NCBI GenBank assembly: GCA_038133505.1 | Contig: JAYPTI010000062.1 | Location: forward strand, 1-16,988 | Source: JAYQUR01 sp038133505 | Lineage (GTDB): Bacteria > Pseudomonadota > Alphaproteobacteria > MPNO01 > UBA830 | Reading direction: 5' to 3' | Length of the DNA stretch: 16,988 nt | Shown: one piece after another, positions 1-7,394 of the stretch | Layout: each line of letters starts with the position of its first letter | Numbering within the stretch: position 1 is the first letter of the stretch | Made by a program: the position numbers and the translations under genes | The notes under the pieces: generated by a model | Database searches by the model: none | The model's input: only the letters and a program-made list of their open reading frames with translations | Told to the model about the DNA's origin: nothing

Positions 1-911
1 CGCTCCAGCCGGTCGAGCAGGTGCGTGAGCTCCGCGTGGTCGGCATCGGCAAGCTTGGGGCCCGGCGCGCGGACCGCCGCCGTCGCCAGAACGCCGCGGC
101 GGCGCAGCGTTTCCTTGCGGATGGCAAGACCGATGCCGACCTGCTGCTCGTAGCGGATCAGCGGCAGGTAGGCGTCGAACAGATCCTCGGCCCCGGCGGC
201 GTCTCCCGAATGGTGTCGGTCGCACACCTCGACCAGCATTTCGGGAAAGGCGAAACCGGTCATCGCGCCGTCGGCGCCGCGCGCAAGCTCAAGCGGCAGG
301 AAGAGCCCGCCGTTGCCGACCAGCACCGAGACCCTGCGGCGGCGGCCCGCCGCCTCATCGGCGCGGAACGCGGACAGCTTGGCGAGGCCGGGCCAGTCCT
401 CGTGCTTGAGAACCTTGAGCTGGTCGAGATCGGCAAACAGGCGGTTGAGAAGCCCGATCGAGAAATTGACCCCGGTCGAGGGCGGGTAGTCCTGGAGGAC
501 GATCGGCACGCCCGGCAGGGTCTCGCAGACGGCATGGAAGTAGCGCTCGATCTTCTCGTCGGTGTTGAGTCCGCCCGCCGGCGCCACCATTACCCCCGCC
601 GCACCGAGATCCATCGCCGCGTCGGTCAGCGCCTTCATCGGGTTGAACGCGGGCGACGATACGCCGACGACGACCGGCACCGTGCCGCCGACAGCCTCAA
701 GCACCGTCTTCGTGAAGGTGAGCGACTCGTCCGCCGACAGCTTGGGCGCTTCGCCCATCACGCCGAGGATCGTGAGGCCCGCCACCCCGCAGTCGAGATA
801 GAACTCCACCATGCGCCGCGTGCTTTCGAGGTCGAGCGCCCCGTCTTCCGTGAACGGCGTGGCGGCGATGGCGTAGACGCCCCGGGCGGATTCGTCGATG
901 AGAGCGGACAT
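1..911 (-). CDS. Dihydrodipicolinate-synthase-family class I aldolase/lyase, C-terminus cut by window edge
   Basis: The minus-strand frame is open from an ATG at 911 to the left edge, giving about 303 residues of a family usually near 300, so little is missing. A purine-rich site (GGGGAA) lies just upstream of the ATG. The fold is recognisable from GVMGEAPKLS (residues 50-59), LQDYPPSTG (139-147) and LKHED (168-172), where K169 is the expected Schiff-base lysine. The protein is not a normal DapA. The Thr-Thr pair of the GTTGE loop is Val-Met here, and the position of the E. coli catalytic Tyr133 is Gln140. By family knowledge such enzymes form a lysine imine with a 2-oxo acid, but the substrate here is unknown. 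The gene is divergent from a dihydropyrimidinase, which suggests a catabolic rather than lysine-biosynthetic role (inference). The family call is sure; the reaction is not. Confidence 0.88.
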   Translation of the reverse strand, partial: MSALIDESARGVYAIAATPFTEDGALDLESTRRMVEFYLDCGVAGLTILGVMGEAPKLSADESLTFTKTVLEAVGGTVPVVVGVSSPAFNPMKALTDAAMDLGAAGVMVAPAGGLNTDEKIERYFHAVCETLPGVPIVLQDYPPSTGVNFSIGLLNRLFADLDQLKVLKHEDWPGLAKLSAFRADEAAGRRRRVSVLVGNGGLFLPLELARGADGAMTGFAFPEMLVEVCDRHHSGDAAGAEDLFDAYLPLIRYEQQVGIGLAIRKETLRRRGVLATAAVRAPGPKLADADHAELTHLLDRLE

Positions 912-996
912 ATGTTCCCCGTATTGCTGGCGGCATTCTGGAAGGCCAAGGCTACACCGCGTATGCTCGCACGCGCAAAGGAAAGGCGGAGGCGAC
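912..996. promoter_or_regulatory. Divergent intergenic region between aldolase and dihydropyrimidinase
   Basis: This 85-bp space separates the two divergent start codons and must hold both promoters. A strong Shine-Dalgarno, GGAGG at 988-992, sits 4 bases before the ATG at 997. I see no convincing -35/-10 pair or operator dyad. Sharing such a short space is compatible with co-regulation of the two genes (inference). Confidence 0.5.
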
Positions 997-2457
997 ATGG
1001 CTGATTACGATCTTGTGGTGCGCGGCGGCCGGGTGGCAACGGCGAGCGACGTGTTCGAGGCGGATATCGGCATCCGCGACGGGCGCATCGCGGCGCTGGG
1101 CGCGGACTTGGATGCGGGCGCCGACGAGATCGACGCGTCGGGTCTTCTGGTAACCCCGGGCGGCGTCGACAGCCACTGCCACGTCGATCAGGTCTCGTCG
1201 TTCGGCACCTGGACGGCGGACGACTGGTTCACGGCGACGCGGTCCGCCGCCTGCGGCGGGACGACGACGATCATGCCGTTCGCCTGCCAGCATCGCGGCC
1301 AGTCCCTTCGGGAGGTCGTGCAGGACTATCACGGCCGCGCCGGCCCCAAGGCCTGCGTCGACTACGCCTTCCACCTGATCGTCTCCGATCCGACCGCGCA
1401 GGTCCTCGGCCAGGACCTGCCGGCGCTGATCAAGGACGGCTACACCAGCTTCAAGATCTATCTCACCTACGACGCGCTCAAGCTGTCGGACCGTCAGTTC
1501 CTCGACGTGCTTGCGGTGGCGAAGCGCGACGGCGCGATGGTCATGGTCCATGCCGAGAACAACGACATGATCATGTGGATGGCCGAACGGCTGATCGCGG
1601 CCGGGCTGACGGCGCCGAAATACCACGCGACCTCGCGGCCGATGCTGGTCGAGCGCGAGGCGACGCACCGGACCATCGCACTGGCCGAGTTGGTCGACGT
1701 GCCGGTCCTGATCGTCCACGTCTCCGGCGCCGAGGCGATCGAGCAAATCCGCTGGGCGCGCTCGCGCGGCCTCAAGATCTTCGCCGAGACCTGCCCGCAA
1801 TACCTGTTCCTGACCGAAGCCGATCTCGACAAGCCGGGGATGGAGGGCGCCAAGCACATGTGCAGCCCGCCGCCGCGCGACGAGGCGAACCAGGAGATCG
1901 TCTGGGATGCGCTGGTCGAAGGCGTATTCGACGTGTTCTCGTCCGATCATGCGCCCTATAGCTACGACGACCCGGAGGGCAAGCTGAAGGCCGGTCCCGA
2001 CGCGCATTTCAAGCAGATCGCCAACGGCGTGCCGGGACTCGAGGTGCGCCTGCCGCTGCTGATGTCGGAAGGCGTCGGCAAGGGCCGCATCGACCTTTGC
2101 GAGTTCGTCCAGCTGACCGCGACCAACGCCGCGAAGCTTTACGGCCTTTATCCGAAGAAGGGCACCATCGCGATCGGCGCCGACGCCGATCTTGTCATCT
2201 GGGACACCGAGAAAGAGGTCACCATCGCCCAGGACCTCATGCACGACGCGATGGACTACACGCCCTACGAAGGCCGCACGGTGACCGGCTGGCCGGTCAC
2301 GACGCTACTGCGCGGCCGCGCGGTGTGGCAGGACGGGGAGTTCAAGGGTGAGGCGGGCGGCGGCGAGTTCCACCCGTGCGACCGGCCGCCAGCGTTGGAT
2401 CTGCCGGCGCGCCTTCCGACCACGTTCGATCCGGTGGCGGGAGAGCTGAAGGGCTAG
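997..2457 (+). CDS. Dihydropyrimidinase / D-hydantoinase (amidohydrolase superfamily)
   Basis: This 486-residue cytosolic metalloenzyme has the normal length for the family, which opens cyclic diamides (5,6-dihydrouracil, dihydrothymine or 5-substituted hydantoins) to N-carbamoyl amino acids. The binuclear-metal ligands are all visible: H60 and H62 in DSHCHVDQ, K153 in SFKIYLTY (the lysine carboxylated in this family), H185 in VHAEN, H241 in VHVSG and D317 in SSDHAPY. The ATG at 997 is chosen because GGAGG lies directly upstream and the protein then begins MADYDLVVRGGRV, the usual N-terminal beta strand; the open frame extends back to 898 without support. Its stop overlaps by 3 bp the stop of the convergent methyltransferase gene in a shared CTAG. 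Substrate preference between dihydropyrimidine and hydantoin cannot be read from the sequence. Confidence 0.93.
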   Translation: MADYDLVVRGGRVATASDVFEADIGIRDGRIAALGADLDAGADEIDASGLLVTPGGVDSHCHVDQVSSFGTWTADDWFTATRSAACGGTTTIMPFACQHRGQSLREVVQDYHGRAGPKACVDYAFHLIVSDPTAQVLGQDLPALIKDGYTSFKIYLTYDALKLSDRQFLDVLAVAKRDGAMVMVHAENNDMIMWMAERLIAAGLTAPKYHATSRPMLVEREATHRTIALAELVDVPVLIVHVSGAEAIEQIRWARSRGLKIFAETCPQYLFLTEADLDKPGMEGAKHMCSPPPRDEANQEIVWDALVEGVFDVFSSDHAPYSYDDPEGKLKAGPDAHFKQIANGVPGLEVRLPLLMSEGVGKGRIDLCEFVQLTATNAAKLYGLYPKKGTIAIGADADLVIWDTEKEVTIAQDLMHDAMDYTPYEGRTVTGWPVTTLLRGRAVWQDGEFKGEAGGGEFHPCDRPPALDLPARLPTTFDPVAGELKG

Positions 2458-2945
2458 CCGCCGACCTTGTTGATGAAATACCGCCCCGGCCGCACGCCGT
2501 CGGGCAGCGGCAGCGCGGTCCAGCCGTCGACGTTGTATTCCTGATCGCTGAGAACGATGCCGCCGGGCGCCATCAGGGCGGAAACGGCGGGCGCGATGAA
2601 GGCGGCGAGCTTCGCGTTGGAGTCCTTCTCGCCGGTGCCCATGTCGCAATGGGCAAGCGCGACGGGGGCGCCGATGATCCTGCCCGCGGCCGGCAGAGTC
2701 TCGGTAATGTCGCCGAGCAGCATGTGATCGTCGTCGGGGATGCAGTCGGGGTGCGCCGCGACGCGGCGGTCGAAGACGAAGATTTCCCGGTCGGGAAACA
2801 GCTCGCGCAGGTGATCGTAGGTCCGGCCGTTGCCGAGCCCAAGCTCGATCACCGGTCCGGGAATGTCGCGGATCAGGTCGGCGGCGAGGTTAAGGCAATC
2901 GCGCTGCGCGGAGACTCGCCGGATGAAGGAATCGAGGCGGCTCAC
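2454..2945 (-). CDS. Small class I SAM-dependent methyltransferase
   Basis: The 163-residue protein has a glycine-rich SAM-binding motif I, ELGLGNGRT (residues 34-42), followed by an acidic strand end at FVFDRR (56-61) and a GDIT segment (78-81), as in Rossmann-fold methyltransferases. It is short: there is little beyond the core fold, which resembles the compact alphaproteobacterial family annotated as S-adenosyl-L-methionine methyltransferase (probably Pfam Methyltransf_17, from memory). The start is GTG at 2945-2943 and overlaps the stop of the upstream cyclic-nucleotide-binding gene in GTGA, a 4-base overlap that points to translational coupling. It is the last gene of a four-gene minus-strand cluster. 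The methyl acceptor is unknown. Confidence 0.8.
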   Translation of the reverse strand: MSRLDSFIRRVSAQRDCLNLAADLIRDIPGPVIELGLGNGRTYDHLRELFPDREIFVFDRRVAAHPDCIPDDDHMLLGDITETLPAAGRIIGAPVALAHCDMGTGEKDSNAKLAAFIAPAVSALMAPGGIVLSDQEYNVDGWTALPLPDGVRPGRYFINKVGG

Positions 2946-3391
2946 GCTTCGGACTTCGCCTCCCGCAGGGCGGCGGTGGTCGCTTCCAGCCGGTGCGCGA
3001 GTTCGCGCATGATCTCGACCGCCATTTCGGGAAATTCGCTGATCAGCCGGAAGAACAGGTCCTTGGTGATGGCGAGCGTGGTCAGCTCGGTCTCGGCGCG
3101 GATCGTCGCGGTCCGCGGCACGTCGATGAGGATCGCGATCTCGCCCACGAAATCGTTCTTGCCGACCTTGGCCACCGGCAGCTCTCCGCCGGGCGTGTCG
3201 ACAACGACATCCGCCTGGCCCTGCAGGATGATATAGGCCGCATCGCCGGGATCGCCCTGGTGGAACAGCTCCTGGCCGGCCGGAAAGGTGAGCCGTTCGC
3301 TGGTGAATGCCAGCAGTTTCAGCTTGGACGGCTCGATCTTCGCGAACAGCGGCACGCTGCGCAGAGCCTCGACTTCCTCGTTCAGGCTCAC
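2942..3391 (-). CDS. Stand-alone cyclic nucleotide-binding (Crp-like cNMP) domain protein
   Basis: The 149 residues consist almost entirely of one cNMP-binding domain (about 8-125). The beta roll includes FHQGDPGDAAYIILQG (43-58), and the phosphate-binding cassette reads GEIAILIDVPRTAT (83-96), with E84 and R93 in the positions that hold the ribose and cyclic phosphate in CAP. There is no helix-turn-helix after the domain, only a short C-terminal helix, so it is not a transcription factor of the usual type. By analogy it may act as a regulatory subunit for a partner. The start is GTG at 3391, supported by GGAGG 5 bases upstream; the ATGs just before it run straight into TGA. It lies 37 bp after the ABC-ATPase remnant and overlaps the methyltransferase gene by 4 bp. 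Confidence 0.9.
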   Translation of the reverse strand: MSLNEEVEALRSVPLFAKIEPSKLKLLAFTSERLTFPAGQELFHQGDPGDAAYIILQGQADVVVDTPGGELPVAKVGKNDFVGEIAILIDVPRTATIRAETELTTLAITKDLFFRLISEFPEMAVEIMRELAHRLEATTAALREAKSEA

Positions 3392-3428
3392 ATCATCCTC
3401 CCGGACGCCGTGGAATTCGCCATGTGCA

Positions 3429-4100
3429 TCACTCCGACTCTATCAGATCGTGCAGCGCCGTGCCCGGGCGATAAACCGACCCGACCGCGTCGTTCTCGAC
3501 CGCCTTACCGGACCGGAACATGATTGCCCGGTCGAACCGTCGCGCCATCGACGGACGGTGGACGGCCCACACCAGGCCGCGCCCCTCGAACTCCTTCAGC
3601 AGGTTGTCGACCAGCGCGGTCTGGGTTGCGCCGTCGAGGCTCGCGGTCGCCTCGTTCAGAACGAGAATGTCGGGCCGCTTGAGAACAGCGCGCGCAATGC
3701 CGAGCTTCTGGCGCTGGGCGCCGGTGAGCCGGCCGCCGGCGATTCCGACATGGTAGCTGAGGCCCACTTCCATCACCGCGGCGCGCAGATCGAGCGCGTC
3801 GATCACCTGCGCGACGATGTCGCGGACGCGCTCGGCGCCCCGCGCCTGACCGTAGGCGACCTTGCCGAACAGGATGTTGTCGAGCAGCGACGCCGCATGC
3901 CGGTCGATCGCCCGCAGCATTTCCGCGAAACGCGGCTCGGCGGCCGCGAAAACGGGCTCCAATGCCGGGTATGCCACCGGCGCATCGACGGTATGAGCGT
4001 ACCGGTAGGGAACGAACCAGCCGCCGGGCCTGCCGCCGAAGAGCGTGGCGAGGCCCATGCGCCATACGCGCAAACGGGTTTTCAGTTTGGGAGGCATCAT
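3429..4100 (-). CDS. ABC-transporter ATPase remnant without Walker A (possible internal deletion)
   Basis: The 223-residue product carries only the second half of an ABC nucleotide-binding domain. It has LLDNILFG (72-79, the segment that normally follows the Q-loop), signature LTGAQRQKLGIARA (125-138), Walker B and D-loop ILVLNEATASLD (145-156) and the H-loop VHRPS (180-184, H181). No Walker A (GxxGxGKST), Q-loop or membrane-spanning domain exists anywhere in the frame. The Walker B aspartate is Asn149, although the catalytic Glu150 is kept. The first 70 or so residues (for example GGWFVPYRYA and YPALEPVF) are not ABC-like and may be the N-terminus of a much longer fused protein, so an internal deletion or assembly collapse near residue 70 is likely (inference). 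The upstream metallohydrolase stop is only 19 bp away, leaving no room for a missing 5' part. As it stands it should not hydrolyse ATP alone. Confidence 0.72.
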   Translation of the reverse strand: MMPPKLKTRLRVWRMGLATLFGGRPGGWFVPYRYAHTVDAPVAYPALEPVFAAAEPRFAEMLRAIDRHAASLLDNILFGKVAYGQARGAERVRDIVAQVIDALDLRAAVMEVGLSYHVGIAGGRLTGAQRQKLGIARAVLKRPDILVLNEATASLDGATQTALVDNLLKEFEGRGLVWAVHRPSMARRFDRAIMFRSGKAVENDAVGSVYRPGTALHDLIESE

Positions 4101-4119
4101 GCCGGTGCGCCGGCGCCGG

Positions 4120-4953
4120 TCACGGCGCGAGCGTCAATCCTTCGCGCGCAACGACGGTGCCGCGGCGCGTTTCCTCGGCCTGCTCGGCGATCCGGTCGAG
4201 GTCGTCGTCGGTGCGCTCGGGGAAATGATGAAAGATCACGTAGGTCCCGACGTCGGCGGTCTCGCACAGGCGCGCGCCTTCCTGCCACGTGGAGTGCCCC
4301 CAGCCTTCGTAGGCGGGGTATTCGTCGTCGGTGAACATGCCGTCGTAGATGACGATGTCCGCACCGTCGATCAGCCGAAGGATATTCTCGTCGGGGCCCT
4401 CCCGGCGGTGCTCGGTGTCGGTGACGTAGCAGATCGACTTGCCGCCGAAGTCCACGCGATAGCCGGTCGCGTTCTGCGGATGGTTGAGCGACGCGGTCGA
4501 GACCGACACGCCGGGCTTGGGCTCCATCGCGTCGCCTGCCCGGAAATCGTGGTAGCTGACCTTGGCGGAGAAGATATCGACCGGCACCGGAAACAGCGGC
4601 GCGCTCATGAACTGGCGCAGCACGCCCTCGGTCGTCAGCCCGCCCTCCAGATGGCCGGAATGGACGCGCAGCGCATTGCCCTCCTTGAAGGCGTAGCAGA
4701 AGAACGGAAAGCCCGCGACGTGATCCATGTGCGTGTGCGACAGGAAAAGATCGGCATCGGTGATCCCGTCCCCGACGATATGCGCGCCGAGCTCGCGGAG
4801 GCCTGTGCCCGCATCGAAGATCAGCAGATGCTCGCCGCACCGCATCTCGACGCAAGGCGTATTGCCGCCGTAGACGGCCGTATCGGGGCCCGGACAGGCG
4901 ATCGAGCCACGCACTCCCCAGAAGCGGACGAAAAAATCGCTCCCGGCACTCAC
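4120..4953 (-). CDS. Metallo-beta-lactamase-fold hydrolase
   Basis: From GTG at 4953 this gives 277 residues with an RFWGVRGSIACPGP opening (10-23), a conserved YGGNTPCVE strand, FDAGTGLRELG (46-56) and the zinc-binding motif HTHMDH (73-78). Later metal-ligand candidates are in YVTDTEH and IFHHFPE near the C-terminus. Members of this MBL subfamily (Lactamase_B_2 type) hydrolyse phosphodiester or related bonds, including cyclic nucleotides in some cases; the substrate here is not determined. I prefer the GTG start because AGAGG lies about 9 bases upstream and family proteins begin just before the RFWGVRGS block. The frame is open to an ATG at 5133, but that extension crosses an AT-rich, promoter-like stretch. 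It heads a cluster that includes a cyclic-nucleotide-binding protein, which makes a link to cyclic nucleotides tempting but unproven. Confidence 0.85.
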   Translation of the reverse strand: MSAGSDFFVRFWGVRGSIACPGPDTAVYGGNTPCVEMRCGEHLLIFDAGTGLRELGAHIVGDGITDADLFLSHTHMDHVAGFPFFCYAFKEGNALRVHSGHLEGGLTTEGVLRQFMSAPLFPVPVDIFSAKVSYHDFRAGDAMEPKPGVSVSTASLNHPQNATGYRVDFGGKSICYVTDTEHRREGPDENILRLIDGADIVIYDGMFTDDEYPAYEGWGHSTWQEGARLCETADVGTYVIFHHFPERTDDDLDRIAEQAEETRRGTVVAREGLTLAP

Positions 4954-5172
4954 GCGATATGCCTCTGACGGTAAGGCGAAATGGGTTAGCCCTCCGGCCG
5001 ACGGGTTCTGAAAGGCAGACAACGCTCGACGCGCGCCATCGAATTTTGCATTTTTACGGCCGGTAACGGAAATAAGTTTAATGCCGCGGAAATTCAAGGG
5101 AGACGGGCCGGCAGCGGGCGGCGAGAGCCGCATGCCGTCAGGCCGTACGGCGCACTCGATGGCGAAATTGCG
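4954..5172. promoter_or_regulatory. Divergent intergenic region between metallohydrolase cluster and SDR pair
   Basis: This 219-bp region separates two divergent transcription units. It contains the most AT-rich patch nearby, at about 5040-5095 (TTTTGCATTTTTAC and AAATAAGTTTAAT), which fits promoter DNA for one or both directions. I could not settle on a well-spaced -35/-10 pair. No inverted repeat long enough to call an operator was seen. Confidence 0.4.
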
Positions 5173-5910
5173 ATGAATTCGAACGGTGATGTCGGCGGCG
5201 ATTTCGATGGGCGCGTCGTGCTGGTGACGGGAGCCTCATCTGGCATCGGGTTCGAAACGGCACGCCTGTTCGCGAACGCCGGCGCGGCGGTCGTCGCCAC
5301 CGGACGCGACGCCGCCCGGCTGGCGGCATTGGCCGACGCAGCGACCGGCGGCGTTCGGACGATCGCGGGCGACCTGACCGATCCCGGCTTCGTCGCCGAG
5401 CTCGCGGACGGCGCGGGGGAAGTCGACATCCTGGTCAATTCCGCAGGCATCACCGCCCATGCGCCGTTCCTCGACTCGGATCCCGACATGTGGGAGCGCG
5501 CGTGGCGCATCAACGTCGACGCGATGCTGCGGCTGACGCAACGCGTCGCGCGCGGCATGGCGGCACGCGGCCGGGGGCACGTCATCAATATCTCGTCCGT
5601 CCTCGCGCGCGAGGTCTATCCGCTGACGATGTTCTACGCCGCGACCAAGCACGCGACCGCGGCAGTCACGCGCGGGATGCGCCTGGAACTCGCCGAACAC
5701 GGCGTGCGCGTCACCGAAATCGCGCCGGGCCTCGTGGATACCGGCCTGATGGACACGCCGGACCATCCCGCGGTCGTCGCGGCATACGCCGCCCGCAAGG
5801 CGGACCGGCTGCCGGTCGTCGAGGTGGCGCGCGCGATCCTTTATGCGGCCGCGACGGCGCCGGGCACCGCGCCCGAACTGATCGCGCTCAATCCGCACAA
5901 CCAGCTTTGA
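5173..5910 (+). CDS. Short-chain dehydrogenase/reductase (classical SDR)
   Basis: The 245-residue NAD(P)-dependent oxidoreductase has the cofactor motif TGASSGIG (19-26), an NSAG variant of the NNAG motif, and the full catalytic tetrad: N114, S142 (in NISS), Y155 and K159 (YAATK). Its length is the classical-SDR norm. The arginine in ATGRD after the second strand suggests a preference for NADP(H) (inference from family rules). The start ATG at 5173 places the first beta strand at residue 15; I see no good Shine-Dalgarno, so the start is moderately sure. A second SDR gene follows 29 bp downstream on the same strand, presumably cotranscribed. The substrate cannot be inferred. Confidence 0.9.
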   Translation: MNSNGDVGGDFDGRVVLVTGASSGIGFETARLFANAGAAVVATGRDAARLAALADAATGGVRTIAGDLTDPGFVAELADGAGEVDILVNSAGITAHAPFLDSDPDMWERAWRINVDAMLRLTQRVARGMAARGRGHVINISSVLAREVYPLTMFYAATKHATAAVTRGMRLELAEHGVRVTEIAPGLVDTGLMDTPDHPAVVAAYAARKADRLPVVEVARAILYAAATAPGTAPELIALNPHNQL

Positions 5911-5939
5911 TCCGACAACACGCAGCAGGGGAACTTGAG

Positions 5940-6692
5940 ATGGATATGGGACTAGACGGAAAGACGGTCTGGGTGACGGGCGCGACGGGCGCAATCGGCC
6001 GGGAGATCGCGCTGTGCTTCGCGCGCGAGGGCGCGCGCCTCGCGGTCTCCGCCCGCACGCCCGAGAAGCTCGATGCCCTCGTCGACGAGCTGAAGGCCGC
6101 CGGCGCGCACGCCGCGGGTTACCCGATGGACGTGACCGACGCGGCCGCGGCGAAGAAAACCGCAGCGGCCATCGCCGCCGCGAACGGCGGGATCGACGTT
6201 CTCGCCACCACGGTCGCGGTGCCCGCATTCGGGCCGTTTCTCAAGATCGACGGCGACGTCTTCCGGGCGGCGCTGGAAGTTAAGTATCTGGGCTACATCA
6301 ACTGCATGCAGGCCGCCCTTCCGCACATGGAAAAGGCGGGCAGCGGCGCCATCGTCGCCATCACCGGCACCGGCGGCAGGATGCCGATCAACATTCACCT
6401 TCCAGGTGGCAGCGTGAACGCGGCGCTCAATCTGGTCCTGAAGGGCCTCGCCAACGAATTCGGGCCCAAGGGCATCCGCGTCAACGCGGTGTCTCCCGGG
6501 CCGATCATGTCGGAGCGCCAGCAGCAGATGATCGATGCCGGTATGGGAGATCCTGCGGCGGGGGTCCCGCTCGGCCGGCTCGGCGAAGCAAGCGAGGTCG
6601 CCGACGCGGTCGTGTTCATGGCGAGCGAGCGCGCCATCTATGTGACGGGGCAGGTGCTCAACGTCGACGGCGGCGGAATACTCGCGCTTTAG
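5940..6692 (+). CDS. Atypical SDR-fold protein lacking the catalytic Tyr-Lys pair
   Basis: The 250-residue product is clearly SDR-fold: TGATGAIG (13-20), a CPR-like C-terminal half with GIRVNAVSPGPI and the ending VTGQVLNVDGG. The ATG at 5940 has AGGGGA at 5927-5932 in good position. The active site is degenerate. Where Tyr and Lys of YxxxK should stand, G156 and N160 are found (GGSVNAALN), the serine region reads ITGTGG (141-146), and the helix-4 asparagine position reads EVKYLGY. The cofactor-loop glycine at position 18 is Ala. The pattern is coherent and not a frameshift, so it probably belongs to a divergent SDR subfamily rather than a decayed gene. It follows a canonical SDR by 29 bp. 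It may be a non-catalytic partner or use different chemistry (inference). Confidence 0.85.
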   Translation: MDMGLDGKTVWVTGATGAIGREIALCFAREGARLAVSARTPEKLDALVDELKAAGAHAAGYPMDVTDAAAAKKTAAAIAAANGGIDVLATTVAVPAFGPFLKIDGDVFRAALEVKYLGYINCMQAALPHMEKAGSGAIVAITGTGGRMPINIHLPGGSVNAALNLVLKGLANEFGPKGIRVNAVSPGPIMSERQQQMIDAGMGDPAAGVPLGRLGEASEVADAVVFMASERAIYVTGQVLNVDGGGILAL

Positions 6693-6701
6693 GAAGGACG
6701 G

Positions 6702-7394
6702 TCAGGGTACCAGGCGGTATCCGCCCGGTTCGGTCATCAGGATCTCGGCGTTCGACGGATCGCGCTCGATCTTCTGGCGCAGCCGGTACACGTGGGTTTC
6801 CAGCGTGTGCGTCGTCACGCCCGAGTTGTATCCCCACACCTCGTTCAACAGTATGTCGCGGCCGATGACGCTTTCGCCGGCGCGGAACAAGTATTTCAGG
6901 ATCGCCGTTTCCTTTTCGGTCAGACGGATCTTGCGGTCGTTGTTTTCCGGATCGATCAGCATCTTCATGGCGGGCCGGAACGAATACGGCCCGATATTGA
7001 AGATCGCGTCCTCGCTACGCTCGTGCTGGCGCAGCTGCGCCCGGATGCGGGCAAGCAGAACGCCAAGCTTGAACGGTTTGGTGACGTAGTCGTTGGCGCC
7101 CGAATCGAGGCCAAGGATCGTGTCGGCCTCGGTATCGGCGCCCGTCAGCAAGATGATCGGCGCGTTCACGCCGGCGCGGCGCATCAGCCGACAGACCTCG
7201 CGGCCGTCCATGTCGGGCAAGCCGACATCGAGGATGACCAGGTCGTGCGGCGACTCCTTGGCCACCTTTATCGCGTCGGCACCGTTTGCGGCTTCCTGGA
7301 TCGAGAAATCCTCATGCAGCATGAGCTGATCCCGCAGCGACTCGCGGAGCGCTTCGTCGTCGTCTACGAGGAGGAGTGTCTTGCCGTTGACCAT
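6702..7394 (-). CDS. OmpR/PhoB-family response regulator
   Basis: The 230-residue two-component regulator has an N-terminal receiver domain with the acidic pocket D11-D13, phospho-acceptor D56 (ILDVGLPD), T84 and K106 (VTKPF). A winged-helix DNA-binding domain follows from about residue 135 and contains RLTEKETAILKYL and THTLETHVYRLRQKIE, the OmpR-type recognition region. No histidine kinase gene lies beside it, so it is an orphan here. The start ATG at 7394 is preceded by GGAGAG. It converges on the atypical SDR gene with a 9-bp gap that has no room for a terminator. The regulon is unknown, and I do not assign a named orthologue. Confidence 0.93.
   Translation of the reverse strand: MVNGKTLLLVDDDEALRESLRDQLMLHEDFSIQEAANGADAIKVAKESPHDLVILDVGLPDMDGREVCRLMRRAGVNAPIILLTGADTEADTILGLDSGANDYVTKPFKLGVLLARIRAQLRQHERSEDAIFNIGPYSFRPAMKMLIDPENNDRKIRLTEKETAILKYLFRAGESVIGRDILLNEVWGYNSGVTTHTLETHVYRLRQKIERDPSNAEILMTEPGGYRLVP

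Noticed and set aside
21..1004. 327-codon open frame on the plus strand at the left end
   Set aside because: It is the shadow of the DHDPS-family gene on the minus strand and overlaps the start of the dihydropyrimidinase.
952..2244. 430-codon open frame on the minus strand opposite the dihydropyrimidinase
   Set aside because: It is an antisense shadow caused by high GC at third codon positions; the product is Arg/Asp/His-rich with no domain, while the plus strand has every metal ligand of a known enzyme.
4098..4122. CCGGCGCCGG palindrome between the metallohydrolase and the ABC remnant as a terminator
   Set aside because: It has no U-rich tail on either strand and lies within a 19-bp gap of an evident operon; such GC palindromes are common here by chance.
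4954..5133. N-terminal extension of the metallohydrolase to the ATG at 5133
   Set aside because: The extra 60 residues show no family similarity and cover an AT-rich promoter-like patch; the GTG at 4953 has a Shine-Dalgarno and matches where family proteins begin.
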